Source: Roseivirga sp.
Lineage (GTDB): Bacteria; Bacteroidota; Bacteroidia; Cytophagales; Cyclobacteriaceae
Direction of reading: 5' to 3'
NCBI GenBank assembly: GCA_021404565.1
Contig: JAAWWF010000006.1
Span: forward strand, 293,642-357,641
Length of the DNA: 64,000 nt
Shown: positions 26,905 to 36,175 of the stretch, piece by piece
Layout of the letters: each line of letters begins with the position of its first letter
Numbering within the stretch: position 1 is the stretch's first letter
The notes under the pieces: model-generated
Seen by the model: only the letters and a program-made list of their open reading frames with translations
Told to the model about the DNA's origin: nothing
The model's database searches: none
Translations under genes and position numbers: made by a program

Positions 26905-28269
26905 TCATCGCTTCATCAGTTGCTCCAAAGCTTCGGGGCTTCTGGGTAAATCTTTGCTGAGCACTTCACAGCCTGTTTCGGTGATCAGCACCACATCTTC
27001 AGTAAATACAGATATTTGCTCATCATGGTTATAATACCAGGGCTCGACTGTGAAAATCATGCCGGGCTTTAACACAGCCTCGGATATATTAGGGTCCCCT
27101 GTAGAAAGACCCAAATGATGACCAAAGAACAGGCCTACCTGCATATACTGTTTGGCATCTTCGGGAATGATTTTATCGGTGAGATTTCGCAGGTCTTTGA
27201 ATTGAATACCCGGTTTTAAATAGGCAATGATCTGATCAGCCACAGACACCTCCATGGTAAGAATCTCTTTTTGGCGGTGAGTGAATTTTCCGGATACCGG
27301 AAAGGTTCTGCCAATGTCACTTACATAGTTTTCATACTCGCAACCTACGTCTAAAATTACCAGGTCACCGGCCTCCATATCACGGTTGCGTCTGTTGTAG
27401 TGAGTGGCTAGAATACGCCAGGGCCATAGTGAGTTTGGTCCGGACTTTATAATGGATCCGAAGGCGAGCCGCTGAGCGCCCAGTTTTTTATAATGCCCTT
27501 CCAAAACGCCTTCCAGGTAGCGCTCGTCAACCCCGGGTTCGATGGTTTTAGCTACCTCTTTGATGCTTTCTACTGTAATGGCCGAGGCCTTTTTCATGAT
27601 GTTAATCTCAGCGTCTGACTTAACCATTCTCACCTGCGCGATGGCTTCATAAGTGTTTTCAAAATCGGAAATACCATGATTGAACTTAAGAGCTTCCATC
27701 AAAATTTGAACAGGAGAGTGGGTGGCTATATAAGCCTTTGAAGCAAATCGTAGCTCACCGGACCGATGGTTGTTGATCAGGATGGTCGTATTAGCTTGTG
27801 AATCTGCAAAGGCTGCGAAGTCTTCTATGTTTTTTAAAGTAAGCCCGGACTGACGGGCTATTTCTTCATCATTCAGCAATGGACGACCGGGAAAATCATT
27901 GGGTCTGGAACTACTATGAAAGCGTAGGTCCATAGAAGGGGTGAATACAGTGCTATTACCGCTGGCTAGCTCTATGGCCAGTAAGGCATTGGGCAATTCC
28001 AGGCCGGTGAAGTAATAGAAATCATCCAGCTGTCTGAAGGTTTCACCGTAGGAGAACCCGTCTTTGGCAGGAATCAAGACAAGGCCTGATTTGTTTTGGG
28101 CTTTTAGTCTGTCTATTAAGTTGGTTCTGCGTTGTGCCAGCTCTGATTTGCTAAAGGGCAGGTCAGTCCATTCAAAGTACGACTGCTGAGGGGTTTGGGC
28201 CCATGCTGAATTCAGAGATACAAGGAGGGTTAAAAGAAGAATGACACAGCGATGCCTGCAGGCATTCAT
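26905..28269 (-). CDS. Secreted Xaa-Pro aminopeptidase P (M24B)
   Basis: Start chosen at 28269 (MNACRHRC), which has GGAAA nine bases upstream and gives a signal peptide ending SAWAQ; ATGs at 28284 and 28308 are alternatives. The N-terminal aminopeptidase-P domain covers ~25-170. The M24 catalytic domain covers ~190-450 with metal ligands Asp (ILDVGCEY), Asp (VSDIGRTF), His (GHHLGLSTG), Glu (FTVEPWYY) and Glu (VFTEDVVLI). It removes N-terminal residues before proline, here outside the cytoplasm. All five ligands are intact. Confidence 0.93.
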   Translation of the reverse strand: MNACRHRCVILLLTLLVSLNSAWAQTPQQSYFEWTDLPFSKSELAQRRTNLIDRLKAQNKSGLVLIPAKDGFSYGETFRQLDDFYYFTGLELPNALLAIELASGNSTVFTPSMDLRFHSSSRPNDFPGRPLLNDEEIARQSGLTLKNIEDFAAFADSQANTTILINNHRSGELRFASKAYIATHSPVQILMEALKFNHGISDFENTYEAIAQVRMVKSDAEINIMKKASAITVESIKEVAKTIEPGVDERYLEGVLEGHYKKLGAQRLAFGSIIKSGPNSLWPWRILATHYNRRNRDMEAGDLVILDVGCEYENYVSDIGRTFPVSGKFTHRQKEILTMEVSVADQIIAYLKPGIQFKDLRNLTDKIIPEDAKQYMQVGLFFGHHLGLSTGDPNISEAVLKPGMIFTVEPWYYNHDEQISVFTEDVVLITETGCEVLSKDLPRSPEALEQLMKR

Positions 28270-28472
28270 AGTTGTAATTTCCATAATTCGATTGTTGAAT
28301 GCTTCCAAAAAGAGGTATCAGTTGGCAGTAGCAAGGTGACTCGGTTTATCTCTGGAAGTTGACGAAAAGGTGCGCAATAAGCAACCTGGCGGATTGATAA
28401 GTTAAGGGAAGGGGAGAGGGACGGACTCAAAGTCAATCTGTGGCACGGGTAGGTGTCAATGTACTATACGTG

Positions 28473-29450
28473 CTATTGTGTATTCGTTTTTATCACAATT
28501 TTACCCTTATGCTTTCCCTCACCGAAATACTGAATTAATCTCGGAACGTCTTCCAGAGAATAAGGACCATCAATTTCGCATTTCATCTTATTTTGAGTTA
28601 TAAGTTCGCAAATGTAATCCAGGTCTTTATTTGCCTTCAGACTCACTATCTGAAGTTTTTTCGGTGAGAACACAGAGATGATTTTACCCCAAAAAAGAAC
28701 CCCAATTAAGCTGCTTAACTTGCCCCCAATGGTTACATATTTACCCTTTGACTTTAATGATCTTAAATAAGAGAATGCAGATTTGTTTGTTTTGCAATCG
28801 AGGATGAGATCATATTCTTCTCCGTTTTTGGTGAAATTGATTTGCTTGTAATCGAGAACAAAGTCAAAGCCTATTGACTTCATCATTTCAAGCTTCTCAC
28901 CAGAGTCAACTCCGGTAACCTGGCAATTGTGAAGTTTAGCCAGTTGAAGTCCCAGCGTCCCAACGCCACCACCTCCACCATTGATCAGCACTTTCTGTCC
29001 CTCACTGATATTCCCGATGTCTTTAAGCGCTTGCAGAGCCAGTGTGAATGCATGGGGAATGGAGGTAGTTTCTTCAAAGCTTAAATCATCAGGCTTCTTT
29101 ATTACCGCTTTTTCATGGATACAGATGTATTCTGCGAGCGTACCAAATCCATATGCTGATGTGTCGCCAAAAACAGCATCTCCCTCCTTTAAACTCCGAA
29201 CATTTGCACCAATGCCTTCGACCACTCCGGACAATTCCATTCCCGGAATGTGGCGTTTGGGTTTAACCATTCCAAACATCAGGCGGTAGAAGTATGGCTT
29301 ACCTCTGACAAGACTCCAGTCGTAATCATTGATGGTAGTAGCCTCAATTTTTATCAGGACTTCGTCATCCTTAGGAGTTGGCTTCGCTACTTCTTTAATT
29401 TTAAGAACTTTCTCAGGTAATCCATATTTCTCAAACAGAACAGCTTTCAT
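28473..29450 (-). CDS. NAD(P)-dependent medium-chain dehydrogenase/quinone oxidoreductase
   Basis: A 325-residue medium-chain dehydrogenase/reductase. The N-terminal GroES-like domain contains IPGMELSGVVEGIG (~69-82). The Rossmann domain has the cofactor loop INGGGGGVGTLGLQLAK (~156-172). There are no structural or catalytic zinc cysteines in the usual spacing, so it belongs to the zinc-free quinone-oxidoreductase branch. It likely reduces a quinone or enone with NADPH. Isolated gene. Confidence 0.92.
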   Translation of the reverse strand: MKAVLFEKYGLPEKVLKIKEVAKPTPKDDEVLIKIEATTINDYDWSLVRGKPYFYRLMFGMVKPKRHIPGMELSGVVEGIGANVRSLKEGDAVFGDTSAYGFGTLAEYICIHEKAVIKKPDDLSFEETTSIPHAFTLALQALKDIGNISEGQKVLINGGGGGVGTLGLQLAKLHNCQVTGVDSGEKLEMMKSIGFDFVLDYKQINFTKNGEEYDLILDCKTNKSAFSYLRSLKSKGKYVTIGGKLSSLIGVLFWGKIISVFSPKKLQIVSLKANKDLDYICELITQNKMKCEIDGPYSLEDVPRLIQYFGEGKHKGKIVIKTNTQ

Positions 29451-29555
29451 GGTTTATTATAATGATGTACGACTCCTTTATGGGCAGATTTGTTCAAAAA
29501 GTCGCCAATGACCAATTGGGAGGGGTTGATATTTAAGGTAGATATATGCGAATTT

Positions 29556-29894
29556 TTACTTTTTGTTTAGTTTGTATTCTTCCAAAGCCTCCGCCCAAAT
29601 ATTTGCTTCATTGAGTTGTATGGCCTTCTTTATGAGTTTCTCTATTTCATATTGGTTTAGTAGCTCTTTATTGATTTCCTCTATGAATCTCCTGGAGTCT
29701 TCGTTTTCTAATGCTTTGGGGTTTGCCAGTTCGCAACATCCGTATCCATCAAATGAAATTCGTTTAAGACTGATTCGATTGCCTTTGACCAAATCAAAAT
29801 CGATATAGACCGAGCTGTTAAGGCATCCTAAATAGAAACCAGCCTTTCTGGTTTCAGGCATGGTAGTTTTGAAAAAATCAAACTTGTGTATCAT
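29556..29894 (-). CDS. Hypothetical small cytoplasmic protein
   Basis: A 112-residue protein starting MIHKFDFFKTTMPETRKAG. It holds GYGCCELANP near the middle (a Cys-Cys pair) and a helical, Lys/Glu-rich C-terminus (IEKLIKKAIQLNEANIW). No family recognised. Alone between the dehydrogenase and a lipoprotein gene. Confidence 0.55.
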   Translation of the reverse strand: MIHKFDFFKTTMPETRKAGFYLGCLNSSVYIDFDLVKGNRISLKRISFDGYGCCELANPKALENEDSRRFIEEINKELLNQYEIEKLIKKAIQLNEANIWAEALEEYKLNKK

Positions 29895-30082
29895 TTCTAT
29901 TTGAATTCATAGGTATTATCAATTTAGCAATATGATTTCAAACTCATTGATAAGCTAAGATTAAAGGCACCACACCAGCTCGACTGGTGCATTGATAAGT
30001 TGGGAGGGAGGTGTAAACGTATTTCGAATCTATCTCCAGAATCATGTTGGTGACAAGACCAACATGGGTGAAAACGATCTCA

Positions 30083-30823
30083 TCATGGTTGTTCGCTACC
30101 TGTTTTTTTCTTCAGCCATTGATCAAAATACAGGTTCTCAATTTTTTTCCGATCGACCGAATCAACCATTTCAAGCGGTGTTGAGTCGCCCTGCAAGTCA
30201 ATTCTGTACCAGATGGTTTCGTCCTCCGTATTGAACTTCAGGTCACCATTTTTGTCTCTCCTTGTCTTTATTATCAATTGATCGCTGTTAGGAATAAGCG
30301 TGAAACTCTCTAAGTCTTCGTTGATCGGAGATAGTCGTCTCAGATCGCTACCATCGGTATTAGAAATAAACAAATGCTCGGGATCCTGGCCACTGAGTTT
30401 ACCATCCTTGTTATAATCCAGATCAGTAATTTCATAGAGAATACTATGAGCTAGCATAGGCCCCTTATCCTCCATATTGACCTTAAAATCAGATATTCTG
30501 AATTTAGATTCTGTGAGTAAGGATGTTTCTCCAGAGGCCTTGTTGTAGAATAAAATATTCCAGTATCTGGGGTAGTCATTGTCATAGTAGTTTTCTCTAT
30601 CGTAGGTTCTTCTTCTTTCCAGCAAGCGGGTGGTTATTGGTAATAATACATGGTCACTGCTATCGATTAGCACAGGCTGAGTGTATTCAAATTTGAACTC
30701 AGTGAGCACCGAATCAATTTGCTCCTGGGTCATGTTTTCAGCATCAATAAGCGGAGTACTCTGTTCTCTGCTGGTGCAGGAAAGGATTGCTGCGGAAAGC
30801 AATAGGAGTAGAAGGTTTTTCAT
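30083..30823 (-). CDS. Lipoprotein with TolB/WD40-like repeats
   Basis: A 246-residue lipoprotein (lipobox AAILSC, Cys ~16). The body contains repeated Asp-rich strands such as DLDYNKDGKLSGQDPEHLFI and TRRDKNGDLKFNTEDETIW, where a value is followed by an Asp-Lys-Asp-Gly turn. These look like EF-hand-like or PD40/TolB beta-propeller blades. I cannot name a family. A cell-surface role is likely. Confidence 0.65.
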   Translation of the reverse strand: MKNLLLLLLSAAILSCTSREQSTPLIDAENMTQEQIDSVLTEFKFEYTQPVLIDSSDHVLLPITTRLLERRRTYDRENYYDNDYPRYWNILFYNKASGETSLLTESKFRISDFKVNMEDKGPMLAHSILYEITDLDYNKDGKLSGQDPEHLFISNTDGSDLRRLSPINEDLESFTLIPNSDQLIIKTRRDKNGDLKFNTEDETIWYRIDLQGDSTPLEMVDSVDRKKIENLYFDQWLKKKTGSEQP

Positions 30824-30940
30824 GGTTTTGTTTTATGACGCACTCGGGCACTAAGGTATTACTAAACGCTGTGAAGCTCGGTTTAATGCCTCACTGAAAG
30901 GGGAAAAGCTATTAGGCCAATCTTTGTCTTTATGTAACTA

Positions 30941-31312
30941 TTATTGGACCAGAGCCTGAAATCCACCATAAACCATTCTGCTGGCATCGAAAACCAGTCT
31001 TGCCGGGTCCATCAGGGGACCGACTAAATCCGTCATTCTCGGGTCTGCCGCCACCCGCTTATTGGCAAGATCACGTGTTTCCTTTGAATCGAATACAACC
31101 CAGCCAAAAATGATCGCTTCGTCCTCTTTTGCTTCTACGGCTTCAGTAAAAGCACGGGTACCTTGTAGCTTTAGATCATCACCTACATACTCAAAGTAGG
31201 CGAGTGCCCCATGCTCCTTCCAAATGGCTGCTACCTTTTCGGCCACCTGCTTGTATTCAGCCAGATGTTTTTCCGGGATGGGAAGAACGAATCCATCTAT
31301 ATAATCTGCCAT
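30941..31312 (-). CDS. DUF1428 (YbaA-like) protein
   Basis: A 123-residue protein matching DUF1428: MADYIDGFVLPIPEKHLAEY at the N-terminus, IIFGWVVFDSKETRD in the middle, RMTDLVGPLMDPARLVFD and a C-terminal MVYGGF. These are small ferredoxin-fold, ABM-like proteins of unknown function. Upstream, 31347-31377 carries a 31-bp sequence that recurs before the MetX-like gene at 37153. Confidence 0.92.
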   Translation of the reverse strand: MADYIDGFVLPIPEKHLAEYKQVAEKVAAIWKEHGALAYFEYVGDDLKLQGTRAFTEAVEAKEDEAIIFGWVVFDSKETRDLANKRVAADPRMTDLVGPLMDPARLVFDASRMVYGGFQALVQ

Positions 31313-31346
31313 GTTTCCTTTATTAAGTTCTTATTCGTTTAGGTAA

Positions 31347-31377
31347 GAACTTAGTCAAAACTTTGGAAATAACCGAC
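31347..31377. promoter_or_regulatory. Shared 31-bp upstream motif, copy 1
   Basis: GAACTTAnnnAAAACTTTGG followed by AAATAAnCGAC lies 35 bp upstream of the DUF1428 ATG. It matches 37175-37205, upstream of another minus-strand gene, at 27 of 31 positions. It could be a shared promoter/operator or a short dispersed repeat. Confidence 0.5.
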
Positions 31378-31414
31378 CAGGAGAACATATCTGAGTCAAA
31401 AAGGGCGATATCGA

Positions 31415-33082
31415 CTAATTTTCCTCTTTTCTAAAGTATTGATTTTTTGCCCTGGTCTGTGAAACGGTGAACCCTGTGATCTTTCCATTTCCGTCTCTTT
31501 GAAAGACTACGGAATTCGTATACCAGGTAGTTCCCGAGTAATCATCACCCCAGGCTTGTTTTAAGTCGATATCCCCATTATGCAAATGGCTGAGCTTTAA
31601 CTGGCCCTGCTCGAGTATCACCTTATACCGGGTATTGAGCTCTGTACTGAAATAGTTTCCTGTATAATCTTGTGCATTGTTAATCACAGGGGCCGTGCTT
31701 TTCCCCACCTTAGGGCAGTTCATTCCACTATAAACCAGGTGAGTAATTTCTCCGTCTTCATCTTTATGAAAGGTCATGGTGCGGTTCCCATAGGCTTTTA
31801 TGGAAAAAACATGGTCAGAAACGGCCGTCATGGGGAATTTATCCTCATTGGTAGCCTGGGTCCAAAGTCGACCATCTTCCTGCGTCAGGTGTACGTACCA
31901 GCCCGGGCCCAGCTTATAGGTGCCGGAATACTCGTTTAACAGGGCGACAGGGAGTTTTACCTCTTTAATTTCTCCCGTAGCATTTTCATTGTTGTTTGTG
32001 TTAGCAGCGGGTACATATAGTGCAGCAATGTCACGGGCTATTCTGGAAGTGTTGGACGGATGATTGTTGAGGACCACAATGGACAAGTCGTAAGCGGGTA
32101 GCATCACCAGGTAGGTCCTGAATGAAGCCCAGGAGCCTGAATGGGATATCCAGTTAGTACCTCTGAATGTACCGATGCCGATGCCCGAGGCATAGGAATT
32201 GTGGTCACCATTGTTGAGCACATCAGTCTGAAGCATACGTGCTACTACAGCTTTCGATTTACCAGTGGGATGCATCAGGTGCTGTACCCAACGCGCCAGG
32301 TCGGTGGTGGTTGAATATAAGGAGCTGGAGCCCAATGCAGTTAGATTATTGGGGGCGCGATTGTAGTCGTTATATTCATCCTGAAAGTAGCCATGAGCCC
32401 TGTTGGCAATGACTTCCCGATGATTGTCGAGGAAGAGTGTATTGTTCATTCCAAGTGGCAGAAAAATGTTTTGATCAGTCCATTCCCGAAATGTTTGTCC
32501 CGTGACTCTTTGTACCAACTCAGCAAGCACATTATAACCTGTATTTGAGTAAGTGTATTTAGAACCGGGAGTGAAATTCAATGCTTCTTGCTGATAGACC
32601 ATTCTTAAGATATGATCGAAAGAGATGACATCGTCAAAGGACCAGCCTGCCAGAGGGAGGGCGCTTGTCCAGTCGCGCAAGCCACTGGTATGATGCAGTA
32701 AATGGCGGATGGTAATCGTATGATCAAATACCGGTATTTCTGGTATATACTTTCTGATGTCATCATTTTCAGAAATAGCCCCCTGCTCGATTAATGTGGA
32801 AATGGCGTAACCGGTAAATTGTTTGGAAAGAGAAGCCAGATCAAAAACGGTATTCGGCCCAATTGGAATTTCATTTTCCAGATTGGCCATCCCGTATCCT
32901 TTATTAATAATGGTTTCACCACCTTTTACCACCAAAATCGCAGAACCCGGAGCTGAACTGTTTTCGAGGTCCGGAAAAAATGCATCTACTTTTTGACGTA
33001 ATTCGGCCGGGGTGATCTGTCCCTGAGCAATAAAACCCATAACTAGCAGGACTGATGAAATAATGACACGTTGAACTTTCAT
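31415..33082 (-). CDS. Serine hydrolase with C-terminal DUF3471-like domain
   Basis: A 555-residue secreted enzyme. Signal peptide 1-21 (IAQGQ). Ser84-Leu-Ser-Lys87 (DLASLSKQF) is the active-site S-x-x-K, YSNTGYN near residue 172 the tyrosine motif, and HSGSW near 313 the third motif. Residues ~370-550 are a C-terminal beta domain of the DUF3471 type (EYSGTYKLGPGWYVHL; TGNYFSTELNTRYKV). A penicillin-binding-like peptidase or esterase; substrate unknown. Largest of the three paralogues here. Confidence 0.92.
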   Translation of the reverse strand: MKVQRVIISSVLLVMGFIAQGQITPAELRQKVDAFFPDLENSSAPGSAILVVKGGETIINKGYGMANLENEIPIGPNTVFDLASLSKQFTGYAISTLIEQGAISENDDIRKYIPEIPVFDHTITIRHLLHHTSGLRDWTSALPLAGWSFDDVISFDHILRMVYQQEALNFTPGSKYTYSNTGYNVLAELVQRVTGQTFREWTDQNIFLPLGMNNTLFLDNHREVIANRAHGYFQDEYNDYNRAPNNLTALGSSSLYSTTTDLARWVQHLMHPTGKSKAVVARMLQTDVLNNGDHNSYASGIGIGTFRGTNWISHSGSWASFRTYLVMLPAYDLSIVVLNNHPSNTSRIARDIAALYVPAANTNNNENATGEIKEVKLPVALLNEYSGTYKLGPGWYVHLTQEDGRLWTQATNEDKFPMTAVSDHVFSIKAYGNRTMTFHKDEDGEITHLVYSGMNCPKVGKSTAPVINNAQDYTGNYFSTELNTRYKVILEQGQLKLSHLHNGDIDLKQAWGDDYSGTTWYTNSVVFQRDGNGKITGFTVSQTRAKNQYFRKEEN

Positions 33083-33341
33083 GATTTTTAGTTTAAGGTG
33101 TGGTAAAGACGGCTAATCGACTTGGGTAGTTGCACAGGGGCCTTGTCTGCTTCGTTTACTGGTTCACAGGGCTGTTTGTCTTATATACTCAAATTGACCA
33201 AAAGCCCGGGAACAACCAACTGTGTCCATTGATATTTGAAAGGAGCGGACTTCCCGTTCACCGATAATTTATCCTTATTGGACAAGAGATTGAAAACCAA
33301 AGACTTGGAAGACTCAAACCCGAAGATGCTGTGTGCTGTCT

Positions 33342-35738
33342 TCATTCATGACTCAGGGTATCGACAGGGTTTTTGATAGTCACTTTCAATGTGTTAATGC
33401 CCGAAACCAGGACGACAATACCCAGCACGATGACGAGGCCAAGTCCAAAGTTGAGGTAATTGATTCGGGCGGTATAGGCAAAGTTGTCTAGCCATAGATT
33501 TACCAAAAAATATACAGGATAAATAGTGACAATCAAGGCGATGAAAACGGTGATTACATAGTTTTTGGTGAGCAACCAAAACACCCCTGATCCTGTAGAT
33601 CCCAACACTTTTCTAATCGCCACTTCCTTCTGTTTTCTCTGGCCGATAAAGGCCGACATACCAAATATGCCCAGCGAGGCCAGAAAAACAATCACTATGG
33701 ATAAAAATGAGATGGTACTTTTAAGTTGGATATCCTCATCATGCTGAGACGCAAAATAGTCGTCCATAAAGGTATAGTTGAAATCTCCCTCCAGGCTGAA
33801 TCTGCCCCAGTTTGCTTCAATATCGGCTAGGATTGACTCAATGCTATTGGGAGTAAAGTTGACCGAAATGATAGGTCCTCTGGGAATCCATATGAATTGA
33901 GCAGGGAGCAGAGGGGAATGCATTGATCTGAAATTGAAGTCTTTCACAATCCCAACCACTGTTTTTTCTTCTATCCGACTACCCCTGATGTGATGCACTT
34001 TTTTCCCTATTGGGTTTACCAGACCAAGGCTTTTCACAGCTGTTTCATTCAGTATGGTAGAGGAGCTATCGGAAAAATCACTTGAAAACTCTCTCCCTTC
34101 TACTATTTCTATTCCCAGGGTTTTGAAAAAATCATGATTTACCCCCGAGCGACTCACCAGGGTAGACTCATTAGTACCTTTCTCCCTGAGTTCATAGCTT
34201 TGGCTTCCGGCCCATTTAAGCGGGACTTGCAGCGAGTTGGAAACTGAATTTATACCGGGAACCGTGCGAAGGTATTGTTTGAAAGTCTCCAGCGATTCTG
34301 CCCGGGCATTCTCAGCATGCAGTTCCATATACAGTACCTGATCCTTGTCAAAACCTGTATCCCGGGTAAGTATATAATTGACCTGATCTTTGAAGAAAAG
34401 TGTAGTGGTGATGAGTATAAGCGAAAAGAGTACCTGAAAACTCATAAGCGCGCGGAGCAGTCCGAAGTTATGACCTGTTGATGTGACAGTTCCTCTCAGG
34501 GCATTGGTGATGGATAGCCTGGACAGGATTCTAACGGGAATAGCGGAAGGGATCAGTGAGCCAATAATAAGGAACGACAGAAGTACGATCATGGTTAAAG
34601 AACTGGTTAAAAAATCCTGATAAATGTCCGGTGGTAACCAGCTGATTTTTAGCGAGCCCAATGAATAGATCAATCCAAAAGACAATAGAATGGCCAGTAG
34701 TATGATGAGTGCATTTTCGCTTACAATAGACAAGATCAGCGACCTGTTTGAGCCTCCGAGTACCTTGCGCACCCCGGTTTCTTTCATACGCTGGGTGACA
34801 TTGGCCAAACTGATTTTTACGAAATTGATCAATGTGAGCAGGGCAATAATAATCCCCGCATAAAAAACCAGTTGTACAAACATGGCATTTCCGGGGTCCG
34901 TTATTTGTCGGTGTGCATTGGAGTGGAGGTGGATATCATTTACCGGGAGCAGTATAAAACTACGCTCCGGATCATTTTCTGCCTTGTATCGGGAATAGAG
35001 GGCATTGATTTTCTCTTCGACTAGCACCGGGTCCGCTCCTTCGGATAGTTTCACATAGTTCATTACAGAGTTCAGATAGCTCCAGGACGAAGCTATTCTT
35101 TCGGCATCCCACCGGGGGTTGCTGAAATAGCGTTCCATGGAAGTCAGGAAGTCAAACTGCATATGCGAGTTTTCAGGGGCATCTTCCACAACGCCCGAAA
35201 TTGGCCTGGGTCTGTTCCAAATGAAAATGGTTTTGCCCACCGGAGACTTTTCTCCGAAAATTTTTGAGGCCATGGACTGAGTAATGACGATGGCATTAGG
35301 GTCCTCAAACAATGTTTCTTTGTTACCCTCCAGAACCTTAAAGTCAAATACCTCAAAAAAATCTCCGGATACCCAGTGGCTATTCAGCCAACTCCAGGGT
35401 TTATCTTCCGGATAGTGCACCCTGGTCACATCAAAAGAGCCATTAATCATGCCAATTGCCTTTTCTATTTCAGGGATTTCCGCTTTGGCCAATTGGGGGA
35501 TCAGTCGTGAGGAACTGGTGCTTCTTATGATGTTGTCACCCCGTGTTTCGATTCTTTCGATTCTATAAATTCGCTGATAGTCTGAAAAGTGAGAATCGAA
35601 AGAAGTTTCAAATTGATAGAATGAGAATACCATCAGAAAGACGCTGATGCCCGTGACCAGTCCTGTTACCTGAAAACTAAAGAAACCAAGTTGTTTTGAT
35701 GTTTTTCTGAGAAAGATCTTTACAGTACTTCTGAACAT
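33342..35738 (-). CDS. MacB/FtsX-type ABC transporter permease
   Basis: A 798-residue permease with the same plan as the one at 5132-7540: TM1 ~20-42, MacB-type periplasmic domain ~45-280, three TMs (~285-400) including RMKETGVRKVLGGSNRS, a central TM (~430), second periplasmic domain, and a C-terminal FtsX block (~675-790) with RQKEVAIRKVLGSTGSG, ending NPVDTLSHE. No N-terminal prefix domain and no ATPase adjacent. Upstream lies a 437-bp gap that holds a 9-bp inverted repeat. Confidence 0.92.
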   Translation of the reverse strand: MFRSTVKIFLRKTSKQLGFFSFQVTGLVTGISVFLMVFSFYQFETSFDSHFSDYQRIYRIERIETRGDNIIRSTSSSRLIPQLAKAEIPEIEKAIGMINGSFDVTRVHYPEDKPWSWLNSHWVSGDFFEVFDFKVLEGNKETLFEDPNAIVITQSMASKIFGEKSPVGKTIFIWNRPRPISGVVEDAPENSHMQFDFLTSMERYFSNPRWDAERIASSWSYLNSVMNYVKLSEGADPVLVEEKINALYSRYKAENDPERSFILLPVNDIHLHSNAHRQITDPGNAMFVQLVFYAGIIIALLTLINFVKISLANVTQRMKETGVRKVLGGSNRSLILSIVSENALIILLAILLSFGLIYSLGSLKISWLPPDIYQDFLTSSLTMIVLLSFLIIGSLIPSAIPVRILSRLSITNALRGTVTSTGHNFGLLRALMSFQVLFSLILITTTLFFKDQVNYILTRDTGFDKDQVLYMELHAENARAESLETFKQYLRTVPGINSVSNSLQVPLKWAGSQSYELREKGTNESTLVSRSGVNHDFFKTLGIEIVEGREFSSDFSDSSSTILNETAVKSLGLVNPIGKKVHHIRGSRIEEKTVVGIVKDFNFRSMHSPLLPAQFIWIPRGPIISVNFTPNSIESILADIEANWGRFSLEGDFNYTFMDDYFASQHDEDIQLKSTISFLSIVIVFLASLGIFGMSAFIGQRKQKEVAIRKVLGSTGSGVFWLLTKNYVITVFIALIVTIYPVYFLVNLWLDNFAYTARINYLNFGLGLVIVLGIVVLVSGINTLKVTIKNPVDTLSHE

Positions 35739-36175
35739 AATGGCCGTGGTGTTTATTGAGCAGGCTCACTGATCAAAATCTCATGCTGGCTACAATGCCT
35801 GATGTATTGACCGCTGGATTTTCCGGTTGGCGGAAGTACCATGGAGGTCATTCATCAGGTAATAATTTCCAAGTCTGAAATCTGATTATGTAAACATTTG
35901 TTTAGGTTTGTTTTAACTCTACGAATGTTTACTAAATAAGTTGTGAATATGGAGATAGGAATAAATCACTCTTTTGGTATGAGTGTAAGACCTATTCGGC
36001 ACAAATGAGCAGGAGTGGAGAAGTAGAGAAGAATAGAATGAGTCTACTCCATTTCTTCGGATCAGAAAAGTGCCTTTTTTAGGGCTTGTTGTAATCAGTT
36101 TTTAATTTCGGAATCATCTCACCCCACTTCGAATAGGTACCATTAGGTACTTCTTTCTATTCTGATCAGTCTATC
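35739..36175. other. 437-bp intergenic region
   Basis: Between the permease start and the MetX-like gene stop. I see no coding frame that looks real. Apart from the inverted repeat it is AT-rich and featureless, so it probably holds the permease promoter. Confidence 0.5.
35890..35932. promoter_or_regulatory. Inverted repeat GTAAACATT/AATGTTTAC upstream of permease
   Basis: GTAAACATT (35890-35898) is the reverse complement of AATGTTTAC (35924-35932), with a 25-nt AT-rich spacer. It lies ~150 bp upstream of the permease ATG at 35738. It may be an operator or just an AT-rich coincidence. The remainder of 35739-36175 shows no gene. Confidence 0.35.
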
